Source: Streptomyces dysideae (GTDB lineage: Bacteria > Actinomycetota > Actinomycetes > Streptomycetales > Streptomycetaceae). From it: a DNA stretch of 64,000 bases. Position numbers and translations under genes: made by a program. Below are positions 19,152 through 26,977 of this stretch, one piece after another. The stretch lies in assembly GCF_001514305.1 (NCBI RefSeq), contig NZ_KQ949108.1:61775-125774 (forward strand), in the 5' to 3' direction. Every line of letters starts with the position of its first letter. The first letter of the stretch is position 1. The notes below the pieces were generated by a model. The model was given only the letters and a program-made list of their open reading frames with translations, searched no databases and was not told where the DNA came from.

Positions 19152-21758
19152 GTGACAGCGGGAAGCGACCCGGTTCTCGAACTGCTGCCGATGGTGTTCG
19201 CCGCCCCCAACGAGGCTCTGGCTCGGGCGGAAGGGGTGCTCGACAACGATCCGTCGCCGTTGCACGCCTCCGTCGCCCATCAGGTGATCGGGATCTGGCA
19301 GCGGGACTTCGGCGACATACGGCTGGCCCTGGCCCATCTGCGGCGCGCCCGCGGCTTCGCCGTGCGTGCGGAGTCGCCCGACCAGGAGGCGGACGTCCTG
19401 TCCGCGCTCGGGGTGGCGCTGATCCACGCGGGCCGTACCCGGCAGGGCCTGGCGGAGATGGAGCGGGGTGTCGGGCGGGGCAGCGCGCACACGCGCGCGC
19501 GTGTGCTGTTCCGGAGGGCCTACGCCCAGTGGGTGCTGGGCCAGCACCGCCAGGCACTGGACGACGTACGCCGGGCGATTCCCGCGTTCCGGCAGGCGGA
19601 CGACGTCATCTGGACGGCACGGTCGCTGACCCTGCGCGCGACCGTGCATCTGGCGCTCGGCGCGGTGGACCGGGCGGACGCCGACTTCACGGCGGCCGAG
19701 GCGCTGTGGGACACCACCGGCCAGGAGCACGACAAGGCCGACGCCGTGGAGAGCCGGGGGCTTGCCGCGTTCCGGGCGGGCGACATCCCGGTGGCGCTGC
19801 GGCTGCTCGACGAGGCGGAGGAGCGGTACGCCAAGCTCGGCACGCCGACGTTCATGCTCAACATCCGGCGCTGCGAGGTGCTGATGGCCGCGGGGCTGGC
19901 CCCTGAGGCGCTGGCCGAGGCGGACGCGGCGATCGCGGTGCTCGACGGCATCGGCGGTCAGTCGACCCGCAAGGCGGAGCTGCTGCTGGCCGCGGCGCGG
20001 GCCGCGCGGCGGGCGGGTGACGCGCACACGGCGATCGCGCGCGCGGACATGGCGGTACGGCTGTTCGCGGGGCAGCGGCGCACCTGGTGGGAGACGCATG
20101 CCCGGCTGGTGCTGATCGAGGCACGGGTCGCCGCCGGGCGCAGTTCGGGGCGGCTGGTCGCGGACGCGGCCGCGGTCGCCGACCGACTGGCGTCGTTCGG
20201 CGCGCCGGCCGCTCCAGAGGCGGCGCTGCTCGCGGGCCGGATCGCGCTGACGCTGGGCTGGAGGGAGGACGCCGAGCGGCATCTGACCGTCGCCGCCCGC
20301 AGCAGACGCAGCGGGCCGCCGCTGGCGCGGATGACGGGCTGGGCGGCGCAGGCGCTGCGGGCGCGGGCCGCCGGTTCCGGCCGGGGTGTGCTGGAGGCGT
20401 GCCGGCGCGGTCTGGACGTGCTCGACGATCACCGGATGACGCTGGGGGCCTCGGAGTTGCGGGCCCGCGCCACCGAACAGGGCGCGGAACTCGCCGCGTT
20501 GGCGCAGCAGGCCAGCCTCGACTCGGGCAGCCCCCGGCGGCTGCTGGTGTGGAGCGAGCGCTGGCGGGCCACCGCGCTGTCGGCGCCGCCGACCCGCCCG
20601 CCGGCCGACCCGGTGCTGCAGGGCAGTCTGACCGCGTTCCGGGAGATCGCGGCCCGCGCGGGCGCCGCCCGTATGGAGGGCCGTCCCATCTCGGTGCTGG
20701 ACCGTGAACAGCGGCGTCTGGAACGGGAGATCCGCTCCCGCACTCTGCACATGCGCGGCGACTCGCCCGGCGACGGTGGCCGCTTCGACCTCGGGCGGCT
20801 GCTGGACCGGCTGGGCGGCGACGTACGGCTGGCCGAACTCGCCGTGCTGGACGGGCGGGTGCAGGTGCTGTTGTGCGGGCAGGGGCGGGTGCGGCGGTTC
20901 GAGGCCGGGCTGCTGGCGGCGGCGGAGCGTGAGGCCGAGCATGTGCAGGCCGCGCTGCGACGGCTGGCGCATCCGGGCGCGGAGGGGCGGCTGCCGGTGG
21001 TGGAGGCCATGGGGCGCCGTCTGGAGGAGCTGCTGCTCGGTCCGGCGGCGGCGCAGCTGGGCAACGGCCCGGTCGTGGTCGTACCACCGGGTCGGCTGCA
21101 CCGCGTGCCGTGGGCGCTGCTGCCGTCGCTGCGGGACCGGGTGCTCAGTGTGTCGCCGTCGGCGAGCAGCTGGCTGCGGGCCCGGGAGACGGAGCCACCG
21201 GCCGGTGGGCGCCATGTGCTGGTGCGCGGACCGGGGCTGGCGACCGGTGGCGCGGAGGTGCCCGAACTGGCCGGCCGGTACGGCGGTTCGGTCGTGCTGG
21301 AGCACGAGGACGCGCGCGTGGCACGCGTGCTGGAGGAGCTCGACGGTGCGGCTCTGGCGCACATCGCGTCGCACGGCGACTTCCGCGTGGACAGCCCGCT
21401 GTTCTCGTCGCTGCGGATGGCCGACGGGCCGCTGATCGTCCATGACTTCGAACGCCTGGACCGCAGCCCGTACCGGATCATCCTCTCCTGCTGCGACACC
21501 GCCCGCTTCGCCTCGGTCGGCGCCGACGAGCTGCTCGGCCTGGTCACCGCCCTGCTGCCGCTGGGCACGGCCGGCGTGGTGGCGTGCAGCGCGCCGGTGA
21601 ACGACGCCGCGGTGGTGCCGCTGATGCTCGCGCTGCACAAGGGGCTGAGCGCCGGCCTGTCGCTGGCGGAGGCGCTGCGGGACGCGCGGGCGGCGATGCC
21701 GGGGGACGCGCCACATCAGGCGACGGGGTGGGCGTTCTCGGCGTTCGGGGCGGCTTGA
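19152..21758 (+). CDS. TPR-CHAT (caspase-like) protein
   Basis: An 868-aa protein. Roughly the first 500 residues are degenerate tetratricopeptide-like helical repeats rich in Ala, Leu and Arg. The C-terminal third is a CHAT domain with the caspase-type dyad: His in LAHIASHGDFRVD and Cys in IILSCCDTARFAS, followed by LLPLGTAGVVACSAPVND. CHAT proteases in other bacteria cut a partner on receipt of a signal through the repeats. Start GTG 19152 is preferred; GTG 19116 is in frame too. It diverges from the subtilase/sigma operon by about 110 bp, so the two transcripts likely form one functional unit. Confidence 0.9.
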   Translation: MTAGSDPVLELLPMVFAAPNEALARAEGVLDNDPSPLHASVAHQVIGIWQRDFGDIRLALAHLRRARGFAVRAESPDQEADVLSALGVALIHAGRTRQGLAEMERGVGRGSAHTRARVLFRRAYAQWVLGQHRQALDDVRRAIPAFRQADDVIWTARSLTLRATVHLALGAVDRADADFTAAEALWDTTGQEHDKADAVESRGLAAFRAGDIPVALRLLDEAEERYAKLGTPTFMLNIRRCEVLMAAGLAPEALAEADAAIAVLDGIGGQSTRKAELLLAAARAARRAGDAHTAIARADMAVRLFAGQRRTWWETHARLVLIEARVAAGRSSGRLVADAAAVADRLASFGAPAAPEAALLAGRIALTLGWREDAERHLTVAARSRRSGPPLARMTGWAAQALRARAAGSGRGVLEACRRGLDVLDDHRMTLGASELRARATEQGAELAALAQQASLDSGSPRRLLVWSERWRATALSAPPTRPPADPVLQGSLTAFREIAARAGAARMEGRPISVLDREQRRLEREIRSRTLHMRGDSPGDGGRFDLGRLLDRLGGDVRLAELAVLDGRVQVLLCGQGRVRRFEAGLLAAAEREAEHVQAALRRLAHPGAEGRLPVVEAMGRRLEELLLGPAAAQLGNGPVVVVPPGRLHRVPWALLPSLRDRVLSVSPSASSWLRARETEPPAGGRHVLVRGPGLATGGAEVPELAGRYGGSVVLEHEDARVARVLEELDGAALAHIASHGDFRVDSPLFSSLRMADGPLIVHDFERLDRSPYRIILSCCDTARFASVGADELLGLVTALLPLGTAGVVACSAPVNDAAVVPLMLALHKGLSAGLSLAEALRDARAAMPGDAPHQATGWAFSAFGAA

Positions 21759-21765
21759 CCTGCGG

Positions 21766-23610
21766 TTACGCCGGTTGCGCGGTCGGCAGTTCGATCAGCC
21801 ACGGCAGTGCGCCGCGGTCGCCGGCGCCGAGGCGGGCGTACGCGCTGTAGAGGTGGTTGCCGACGGTACGGACGGACAGGGTGAGCTTCTCCGCGATCTG
21901 CCGGTTGCTCAGGCCGGCGGCCGCGAGGGTGACGATCTGCCGCTGGCGGGCGGTGAGTTCGCCGAGGACCAGTCCGTTCAGTGCCGGCGTCCTGGCGCCC
22001 TGGCAGCGGCGGGCCAGCGCGACGGCACGCGTGCGTGCGGTGCGGGCGGCGCGCGGGTCACGGTGGGCGCGTACGGCCTGGGCGTGCGCCTCGGCAGCGA
22101 AGAGCAGGAAGCCGCGCTCCGCCAGCTGTGCGGCGGCCCGGTCCAGGGCCGGACCGTCGCCGCGGGCCAGCGCGTCGGCGTGTGCGGCGAAGACGCCGGT
22201 CAGCCGGCCGGCGGCCCGCTCGGGGACGCCGAGGCGTACGGCGTCGTAGGGATCGCCGTTGATCGTCCGCACGGCCGCGTCGAGGTCGCCGCGCGCCGCC
22301 GCGAGCCAGGTGGCCGCCCCACCCCCGTGGGGGCGGCCACCCAGTACCTGGTGGGCGAGGGTCACCTCGCCCGACTGTGCTGCGGCGAGGGCGAGTTCGA
22401 GGCGGCAGGACGGATGGTCACCGCCGCCCCGCAGCCCCTCCCGCGCCCACGCCGCGGCCTCCCGCAGCTCCCCGCGCAGCCGCGCAAGCCGCGCACGTAC
22501 GGCCGCGTAACCGCCGGGCACCGGCGCGCCCTCCGCCACCAGCCACTCCCCCACGGGCGCGGCCGTCTCCCTGACGTCCGCCAACTCGACACGCCGGGTC
22601 AGCGCGGCCGCCTCGGTGTCCAGGGCGGGCCCGTACTGATCCGGCGTACGGGACAGCCGCCTCGCCCGCAGCCGGCCGGCGGCGGCCCGCAGCACCGGGC
22701 CGTGCAGGGCGTGAGCGAGGCGGACGGCGCCGTGGTCGTCGACGCGGACCAGGACATCGGCCTCGAGGTGTTCGAGGGCGTGCAGGTCGAGTTCGTCCAG
22801 GGGCAGCGGCAACGGCTCGGCGAAGGCGAGGCGTTCGAGGGTGTCGCGCTCCTCGGGGCGGGTGCGGTCGAGGAGGTGCGCGGTGCGTTCCCGTACGGTC
22901 GCGGTGAGCGGCACCAGGCCACGCCAGGCCCATGTGTCCGACTCCGGGAGACTGGTGAGCAGTCCGCGCTCGCGCACGGCGCCCACGAGGTCGCGCAGCA
23001 GCCGCAGGTCCCCCTCGCACAGGCGGTGCAGCCGGTTGACGGTGAGCGGCTCCGGGCCCGCGCCGCCCGCGGCTCCCGTGGCCAGCAGCTGGGCCGTCTC
23101 CTCGCGGGGCAGCGGCTCCAGGGCGAGGCGGGGCAGCAGTTCTCCGGTCCACAGCCGGGAGACCGCGCCGGGCACGGGGGCGCCGTCGGTGGCGACGACC
23201 AGGAGGCGGGTGCGGCCGTGCACGGCCAGCTGGTGGACCAGTGCGGCGGAGGCGTCGTCGAGCAGATGGGCGTCGTCGACCAGCAACAGCCGTACGCCGG
23301 ACAGGAGTTGGACGGCCCGGTGCAGGGAGACCGTCTCGGGTACGAGGTGCGCGAACGCGGCGAAGGGGAGCTGCCGGGTCTCCGGGGTGCCGGCCACCTT
23401 GGCGCAGTCGGTACCTCGGGCAGCCTCGGTGACGAGCCTGGTCTTGCCGCAGCCCGCCGGGCCGGTGATCACGATGCCGTGCCGGCCCGCGGCCAAGGAC
23501 CGGCGGACCAGGTCGAGTTCGCTGTCCCGGCCGGTGAACGGCCAGGGCATGTCCAGCGTCTTCGCGTCCCGCGCAAAAGTCGTCACGCATACAGGAGCAC
23601 GCATACTCAC
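21766..23610 (-). CDS. LuxR-family ATPase regulator (LAL type)
   Basis: A 614-aa LAL-like transcription regulator. An AAA-type ATPase starts the protein (Walker A ITGPAGCGKTRL, Walker B LLLVDDAHLLD). The middle is helical, and the last 65 residues are a LuxR/GerE HTH (ELTARQRQIVTLAAAGLSNRQIAEKL, TLSVRTVGNHLYSAYARLG). It is shorter than typical 900-aa LALs because the TPR-like middle is reduced. The start is uncertain: ATGs at 23610, 23604 and 23550 (MPWPFTGRDSEL) are all possible, the last fitting the family best. It converges on the CHAT gene and diverges from the metalloprotease. Confidence 0.9.
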   Translation of the reverse strand: MSMRAPVCVTTFARDAKTLDMPWPFTGRDSELDLVRRSLAAGRHGIVITGPAGCGKTRLVTEAARGTDCAKVAGTPETRQLPFAAFAHLVPETVSLHRAVQLLSGVRLLLVDDAHLLDDASAALVHQLAVHGRTRLLVVATDGAPVPGAVSRLWTGELLPRLALEPLPREETAQLLATGAAGGAGPEPLTVNRLHRLCEGDLRLLRDLVGAVRERGLLTSLPESDTWAWRGLVPLTATVRERTAHLLDRTRPEERDTLERLAFAEPLPLPLDELDLHALEHLEADVLVRVDDHGAVRLAHALHGPVLRAAAGRLRARRLSRTPDQYGPALDTEAAALTRRVELADVRETAAPVGEWLVAEGAPVPGGYAAVRARLARLRGELREAAAWAREGLRGGGDHPSCRLELALAAAQSGEVTLAHQVLGGRPHGGGAATWLAAARGDLDAAVRTINGDPYDAVRLGVPERAAGRLTGVFAAHADALARGDGPALDRAAAQLAERGFLLFAAEAHAQAVRAHRDPRAARTARTRAVALARRCQGARTPALNGLVLGELTARQRQIVTLAAAGLSNRQIAEKLTLSVRTVGNHLYSAYARLGAGDRGALPWLIELPTAQPA

Positions 23611-23680
23611 GCCTGATACACCACGACTTGAGTAGCCCCCGACTCAGGCGCCCGGCGACGCCCGACGGCACCCTTGGCGC

Positions 23681-24802
23681 ATGACCGCACGCTACTGCTC
23701 CCTCGCGCAGCAGCCGGCCCCCGCCTTCGCACCGGGGCTGGCCGCCGAGCGGCTCAGTGCGCTCGTCGGCGGGCACCGGATGTGGGTCAACGGCACCGTG
23801 CTCCACTACCACTTCTTCGACCACGACTCCGACGCGTCCGTGATCCCCGACCCGGAGACCGGGAAGGCCCGGCGGGTGCCGTGGGCCGGCGCCAAGGAGC
23901 AGCGGGACGTCGTCCGCGAGTGCTTCCAGGAGTGGCAGGACCTCTGCATCGGGCTGACGTTCGCCGAGGTCGGCGACCGGTCGGAGGCCGAACTGCGCAT
24001 CGGGTTCCAGCTCGGCGACGGCTCCTGGTCGACGCTCGGCAAGGACGCGCTCCACCTCGGCCTGAACGAACGCACCATGAACTTCGGCTGGGACCTGACC
24101 GTGCCCGGGGAGCGCGGGACGGCCCTGCACGAGATCGGGCACGCGCTCGGCATGCTGCACGAGCACCAGAGCCCGTTCGCCGGGATCCACTGGGACGACG
24201 AGGCCGTGTTCGCCGACCTCGCCGGGCCCCCGAACTTCTGGAGCCGGGACAAGACGTTCTTCAACATCCTGCGCAAGCTCGACCCGCGCGAGGTCAACGG
24301 GTCCGTCTGGGACCCGCATTCGATCATGGAGTACCCCTTCTCGGCCGGGCTGATCCTGGAGCCGGAGCAGTTCCGCGCGGGCCTGAACCCGCCCGGCACG
24401 CTCTCCCCGGCCGACAAGGAATTCGTCCTGCGCTGGTATCCGCCGGTGGGTCCTCCCCCAGTCTCGAACACGCTCGACCGTGGGGACCCCCATCGGCCGC
24501 CCGCGCTGGCGCCGTTCCGCTCGGCGCCGCTGCGCCTCGGCCCGGGTGAGCAGGCCGACTTCACGGTGGAGCCGCCGGAGACCCGCGAGTACACCGTGGG
24601 CACGTTCGGCGACAGCGACACCGTCGTCGTGGTCTTCGAGGAACGGGACGACGAGCCCCGCTTCCTCACCGCCCAGGACGACGGCGGCACCCCGCACAAC
24701 GCCACCGTCAAGGCCCGACTGGTCAAGGGCCGCCGCTATTTCGTCCGGGTGCGCCTGTACTCCAGCTGGGGTTCTGGAGAGACAGCGGTCATGTGCTGGT
24801 GA
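23681..24802 (+). CDS. Astacin-like zinc metalloprotease (M12A type)
   Basis: A 373-aa metzincin. The site HEIGHALGMLHEHQSP is the extended HExxHxxGxxHE zinc motif of astacins, and the Met-turn is in HSIMEYPFSAG. The N-terminal region carries MWVNGTVLHYHFFD and IGLTFAEV as in other actinobacterial M12 enzymes. The last 85 residues form a beta-rich domain (ADFTVEPPETREYTVGTFGDSDTVVVVFEE...) resembling pre-peptidase or bacterial binding domains. No signal peptide is evident at the N-terminus (MTARYCSLAQQPAPAF), which is odd for an astacin. A strong hairpin follows the gene. Confidence 0.88.
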   Translation: MTARYCSLAQQPAPAFAPGLAAERLSALVGGHRMWVNGTVLHYHFFDHDSDASVIPDPETGKARRVPWAGAKEQRDVVRECFQEWQDLCIGLTFAEVGDRSEAELRIGFQLGDGSWSTLGKDALHLGLNERTMNFGWDLTVPGERGTALHEIGHALGMLHEHQSPFAGIHWDDEAVFADLAGPPNFWSRDKTFFNILRKLDPREVNGSVWDPHSIMEYPFSAGLILEPEQFRAGLNPPGTLSPADKEFVLRWYPPVGPPPVSNTLDRGDPHRPPALAPFRSAPLRLGPGEQADFTVEPPETREYTVGTFGDSDTVVVVFEERDDEPRFLTAQDDGGTPHNATVKARLVKGRRYFVRVRLYSSWGSGETAVMCW

Positions 24803-24858
24803 CAGCACGGACCCGCCGCACCCGGACGCACGGACCACTGTCCGGCACCGGGGGGAGC

Positions 24859-24900
24859 GGCCGCGGACGTCGCCTTCGGGGGAGGGAGACGTCCGCGGCC
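24859..24900. terminator. Strong hairpin terminator after the metalloprotease
   Basis: A perfect 13-bp stem, GGCCGCGGACGTC (24859-24871) with GACGTCCGCGGCC (24888-24900), around a 16-nt loop, 57 nt after the stop codon. No T tract. Confidence 0.85.
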
Positions 24901-25060
24901 CATGCCGTGGTCATCGAGCTCGGGGACCGGTTGAACGGGCCCCGGCAGCCGGACGGTACAACCGGAAGACAACCCAGCAGGGTGTCAGTCAGTGGCAGAG
25001 CCACGACCACCGGAACCCGCCATGAGTATCAATGTCAGTGGTGGCCGATACCTTCGGGGC

Positions 25061-25444
25061 ATGAGTGCATCGCACGTGATCACCGGATACCTCATCGGCG
25101 AGAGCCTCCGCCCCGGCGCCGCCTTCGAGCCGCCCGGACTGCGCCTGCGCAAGGTCAGCCGGGTGGACCTGTCCGCGAGTTCGGCCGACGGGCAGCCGCA
25201 GGTGTGGACGTTCGTCGAGTGGGAGACCGACGGCGACGTGGACGGGCTCGCGGAGGCGTTCGCCGACGCGCTGGCGCCCGAGCTCGGCTGGTACGTCGAC
25301 TTCGGCGCCGGGGACGACCACGTGGTCGTCTTCGCCGGCAAGGTCTTCCGCTACCGGCGCGGAGACGAAGCGGGCCGCGCCGAAGCCGTCGCGTACGGGA
25401 GATCGGTGGGCACGCCCGAGCATCAGCTCGACTGGCAGGACTGA
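25061..25444 (+). CDS. Small conserved hypothetical protein
   Basis: A 127-aa protein starting MSASHVITGYLIGESLRPGAAFEPPGLRL, with an acidic, mixed alpha/beta composition and no known catalytic motif. ATG 25061 gives the natural N-terminus; ATG 25022 (MSINVSGGRYLRG) with GGAA upstream is the alternative. Codon use is typical of the genome. No function can be named. Confidence 0.75.
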   Translation: MSASHVITGYLIGESLRPGAAFEPPGLRLRKVSRVDLSASSADGQPQVWTFVEWETDGDVDGLAEAFADALAPELGWYVDFGAGDDHVVVFAGKVFRYRRGDEAGRAEAVAYGRSVGTPEHQLDWQD

Positions 25445-25445
25445 C

Positions 25446-25613
25446 CTCGCGGCGGGTCGAGGTGAGCGGCCAGGCGGCGGGTGCAGGACCGGAGGGCGGG
25501 GTGGTCGGCGATGCGGCGCGCGGCGGTGCCGTCGAGGCGGTGGTGGTGCACGGTGTCGAGCCGGACCAAGGCGACCCACAACTCGACATCGGCGGTGAGT
25601 TGCGGCGACCGTG
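25446..25613 (-). pseudogene. Fragment resembling the C-terminus of a mycothiyl/glutathionyl-hydroquinone reductase
   Basis: A minus-strand frame reads LTADVELWVALVRLDTVHHH followed by RLDGTAARRIADHPALRSC. This follows the order of the conserved ECM4/GHR motif T-E-A-D-hydrophobic-L...LVRFD-VY-H...RRIADYPALWAYARDLY. The canonical Phe, Tyr and Trp residues are changed or missing and no intact gene surrounds it, so it is probably a decayed remnant. Assignment rests on recalled family motifs. Confidence 0.45.
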
Positions 25614-25641
25614 TACTCCCCGGCCGCCTGCACCTTCGTAC

Positions 25642-25657
25642 AATTTGAGTCCGAACG
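25642..25657. promoter_or_regulatory. Island operator site 1 (upstream of marR-type gene)
   Basis: AATTTGAGTCCGAACG, 40 bp before the MarR start, matches the island palindrome CGTTTGNNNNCAAACG with a weaker left flank and one changed base in the right arm. It is where an autoregulated MarR gene would carry its operator. Confidence 0.6.
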
Positions 25658-25696
25658 ACACCGCCGTCCGACGCCCCCGCGGCCGAAGGAGTGCCC

Positions 25697-26269
25697 ATGC
25701 CCGGCCAACGATCCATCACCGAAGCCGAGAAGCTGGCCGCGGCCAAGCTCGGCGGCATCCCGTTGCGGCGGGAGCAGATGGCCGTCGTCGCCAACATCTA
25801 CCGCGCCGCCTCGGCAGTCCGGCAGCACCTGGAGAATTCCGTGCTGCGCGGGGCCGATCTGACCTGGACGGCGTTCGTGGTGCTCTGGGTGGTCTGGGTC
25901 TGGGGCGAGTCGGAGACCCGGCATGTCGCGGAGGAGGCCGGTATCTCCAAGGGGACGCTCACCGGGGTCGCGCGGACACTGGAGGGGCGGGGCCTGCTGC
26001 AGCGGGCCGGGCATCCCAGCGACGGCCGGCTGGTCCTGCTCAGCCTGACCGAGGAGGGCGAAGAGCTGATGCGGCACCTGTTCCCGGCCTTCAACGAGGA
26101 GGAGGCCTTCGTCGCCGGGCGGCTCAGCGACGAGGAGTGCCGGACCGTCGCCGAGGGGCTGCGCCGGGTGGTGCTCCAGGTGGAGGAGCAGGGCGAGGAG
26201 CGCAGGCTCGCCCTGCTCGACGGAGCCGAACCGGCACCGCGGCGCAGCGGGCGCAGGCCGAAGGCCTGA
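25697..26269 (+). CDS. MarR-family transcriptional regulator
   Basis: A 190-aa winged-helix regulator: dimerisation helices at both ends, recognition part WTAFVVLWVVWVWGESETRHVAEEAGISKGTLTGVARTLEGRGLLQRAGHPSD-type (DNA-reading helix KGTLTGVARTLE, wing HPSDGRLVLLSLT). MarR proteins usually repress and are released by small aromatic or amine ligands. ATG 25697 follows GAAGGAG at ideal spacing. A copy of the island palindrome lies in its own promoter, and four more occur at the other promoters of the island, which makes it the best candidate for the cluster regulator. It converges on the PuuD-like gene. Confidence 0.93.
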   Translation: MPGQRSITEAEKLAAAKLGGIPLRREQMAVVANIYRAASAVRQHLENSVLRGADLTWTAFVVLWVVWVWGESETRHVAEEAGISKGTLTGVARTLEGRGLLQRAGHPSDGRLVLLSLTEEGEELMRHLFPAFNEEEAFVAGRLSDEECRTVAEGLRRVVLQVEEQGEERRLALLDGAEPAPRRSGRRPKA

Positions 26270-26272
26270 GGC

Positions 26273-26977
26273 TCAGCGGTCGGCGGCCCGGACCAGCGCG
26301 TCGAAGAGGCACTGCTGTACGGGATCGGTGTGCGCGGTGTCCTCGGGGTGCCACTGGACTGCCGTGAACCAGCCTGCCCCGCCCGGGAGTTCGAGCCCTT
26401 CCACCGTCCCGTCGGCGGCGTGTGCGGTGACCGTGAGTCCGGTGCCGAGGCGGTCCACGCGCTGGTGGTGGTAGCAGGAGGCCTCCACCTTCTCCGCGCC
26501 GGCCGCCTGCTCCAGCAGGGTGCCGCTCCTGATCGCCACCGGGTGCACGACATGCCGGTGCTCGCGCTCGGGGCCGCCCATGTCCTGCTCCAGGCTGCCG
26601 CCGAGGGCGACGTTCACGACCTGGAGACCACGGCAGACCGCCAGCAGGGGCAGGCCCAACTGCAGTGCCTGGCGGGCGACTTCGAGATCGAAGGCGTCCT
26701 GGAGGTCGTCGACGTCGTACACGGCGGAGTGGGTGTCGGTCGCGCCGTACCGGTGCGGGGCGAGGTCGCCGCCGCCGGGGAGCAGAACGCCGTCGAAGCG
26801 GGCGAGCCGGGCCGCCACGTCGGCGGCGTCGGCGTCCGCCGGGTGGAGGCTCGCCGGTTCGCCGCCCGCCCGCCACACCGCCTCGATCAGGGCGCGGGCG
26901 TTGACCTCGGCGGCGTACCGGAGCGCGGACGTCGTGGCGGCGAAGCGGGCCGGGATCGCGATCAGGGGCCGGGTCAC
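26273..26977 (-). CDS. PuuD-like gamma-glutamyl amide hydrolase (class I GATase fold)
   Basis: A 234-aa protein of the peptidase C26/PuuD family. PuuD hydrolyses gamma-glutamyl-GABA after gamma-glutamylated amine oxidation. The nucleophile Cys is in LPLLAVCRGLQVVNVALGG and the catalytic His/Glu in AVQWHPEDT. The GTG start overlaps the stop of the aldehyde dehydrogenase (GTGA), so the two are translated together. Together with the GS-like ligase 10 kb away it suggests a glutamylation-deglutamylation cycle. Substrate not determinable from sequence. Confidence 0.9.
   Translation of the reverse strand: MTRPLIAIPARFAATTSALRYAAEVNARALIEAVWRAGGEPASLHPADADAADVAARLARFDGVLLPGGGDLAPHRYGATDTHSAVYDVDDLQDAFDLEVARQALQLGLPLLAVCRGLQVVNVALGGSLEQDMGGPEREHRHVVHPVAIRSGTLLEQAAGAEKVEASCYHHQRVDRLGTGLTVTAHAADGTVEGLELPGGAGWFTAVQWHPEDTAHTDPVQQCLFDALVRAADR

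Noticed and set aside
24803..25060. Possible small gene after the metalloprotease
   Set aside because: Dominated by a terminator hairpin; open frames here lack an RBS and protein-like composition, apart from the alternative start of the next gene.
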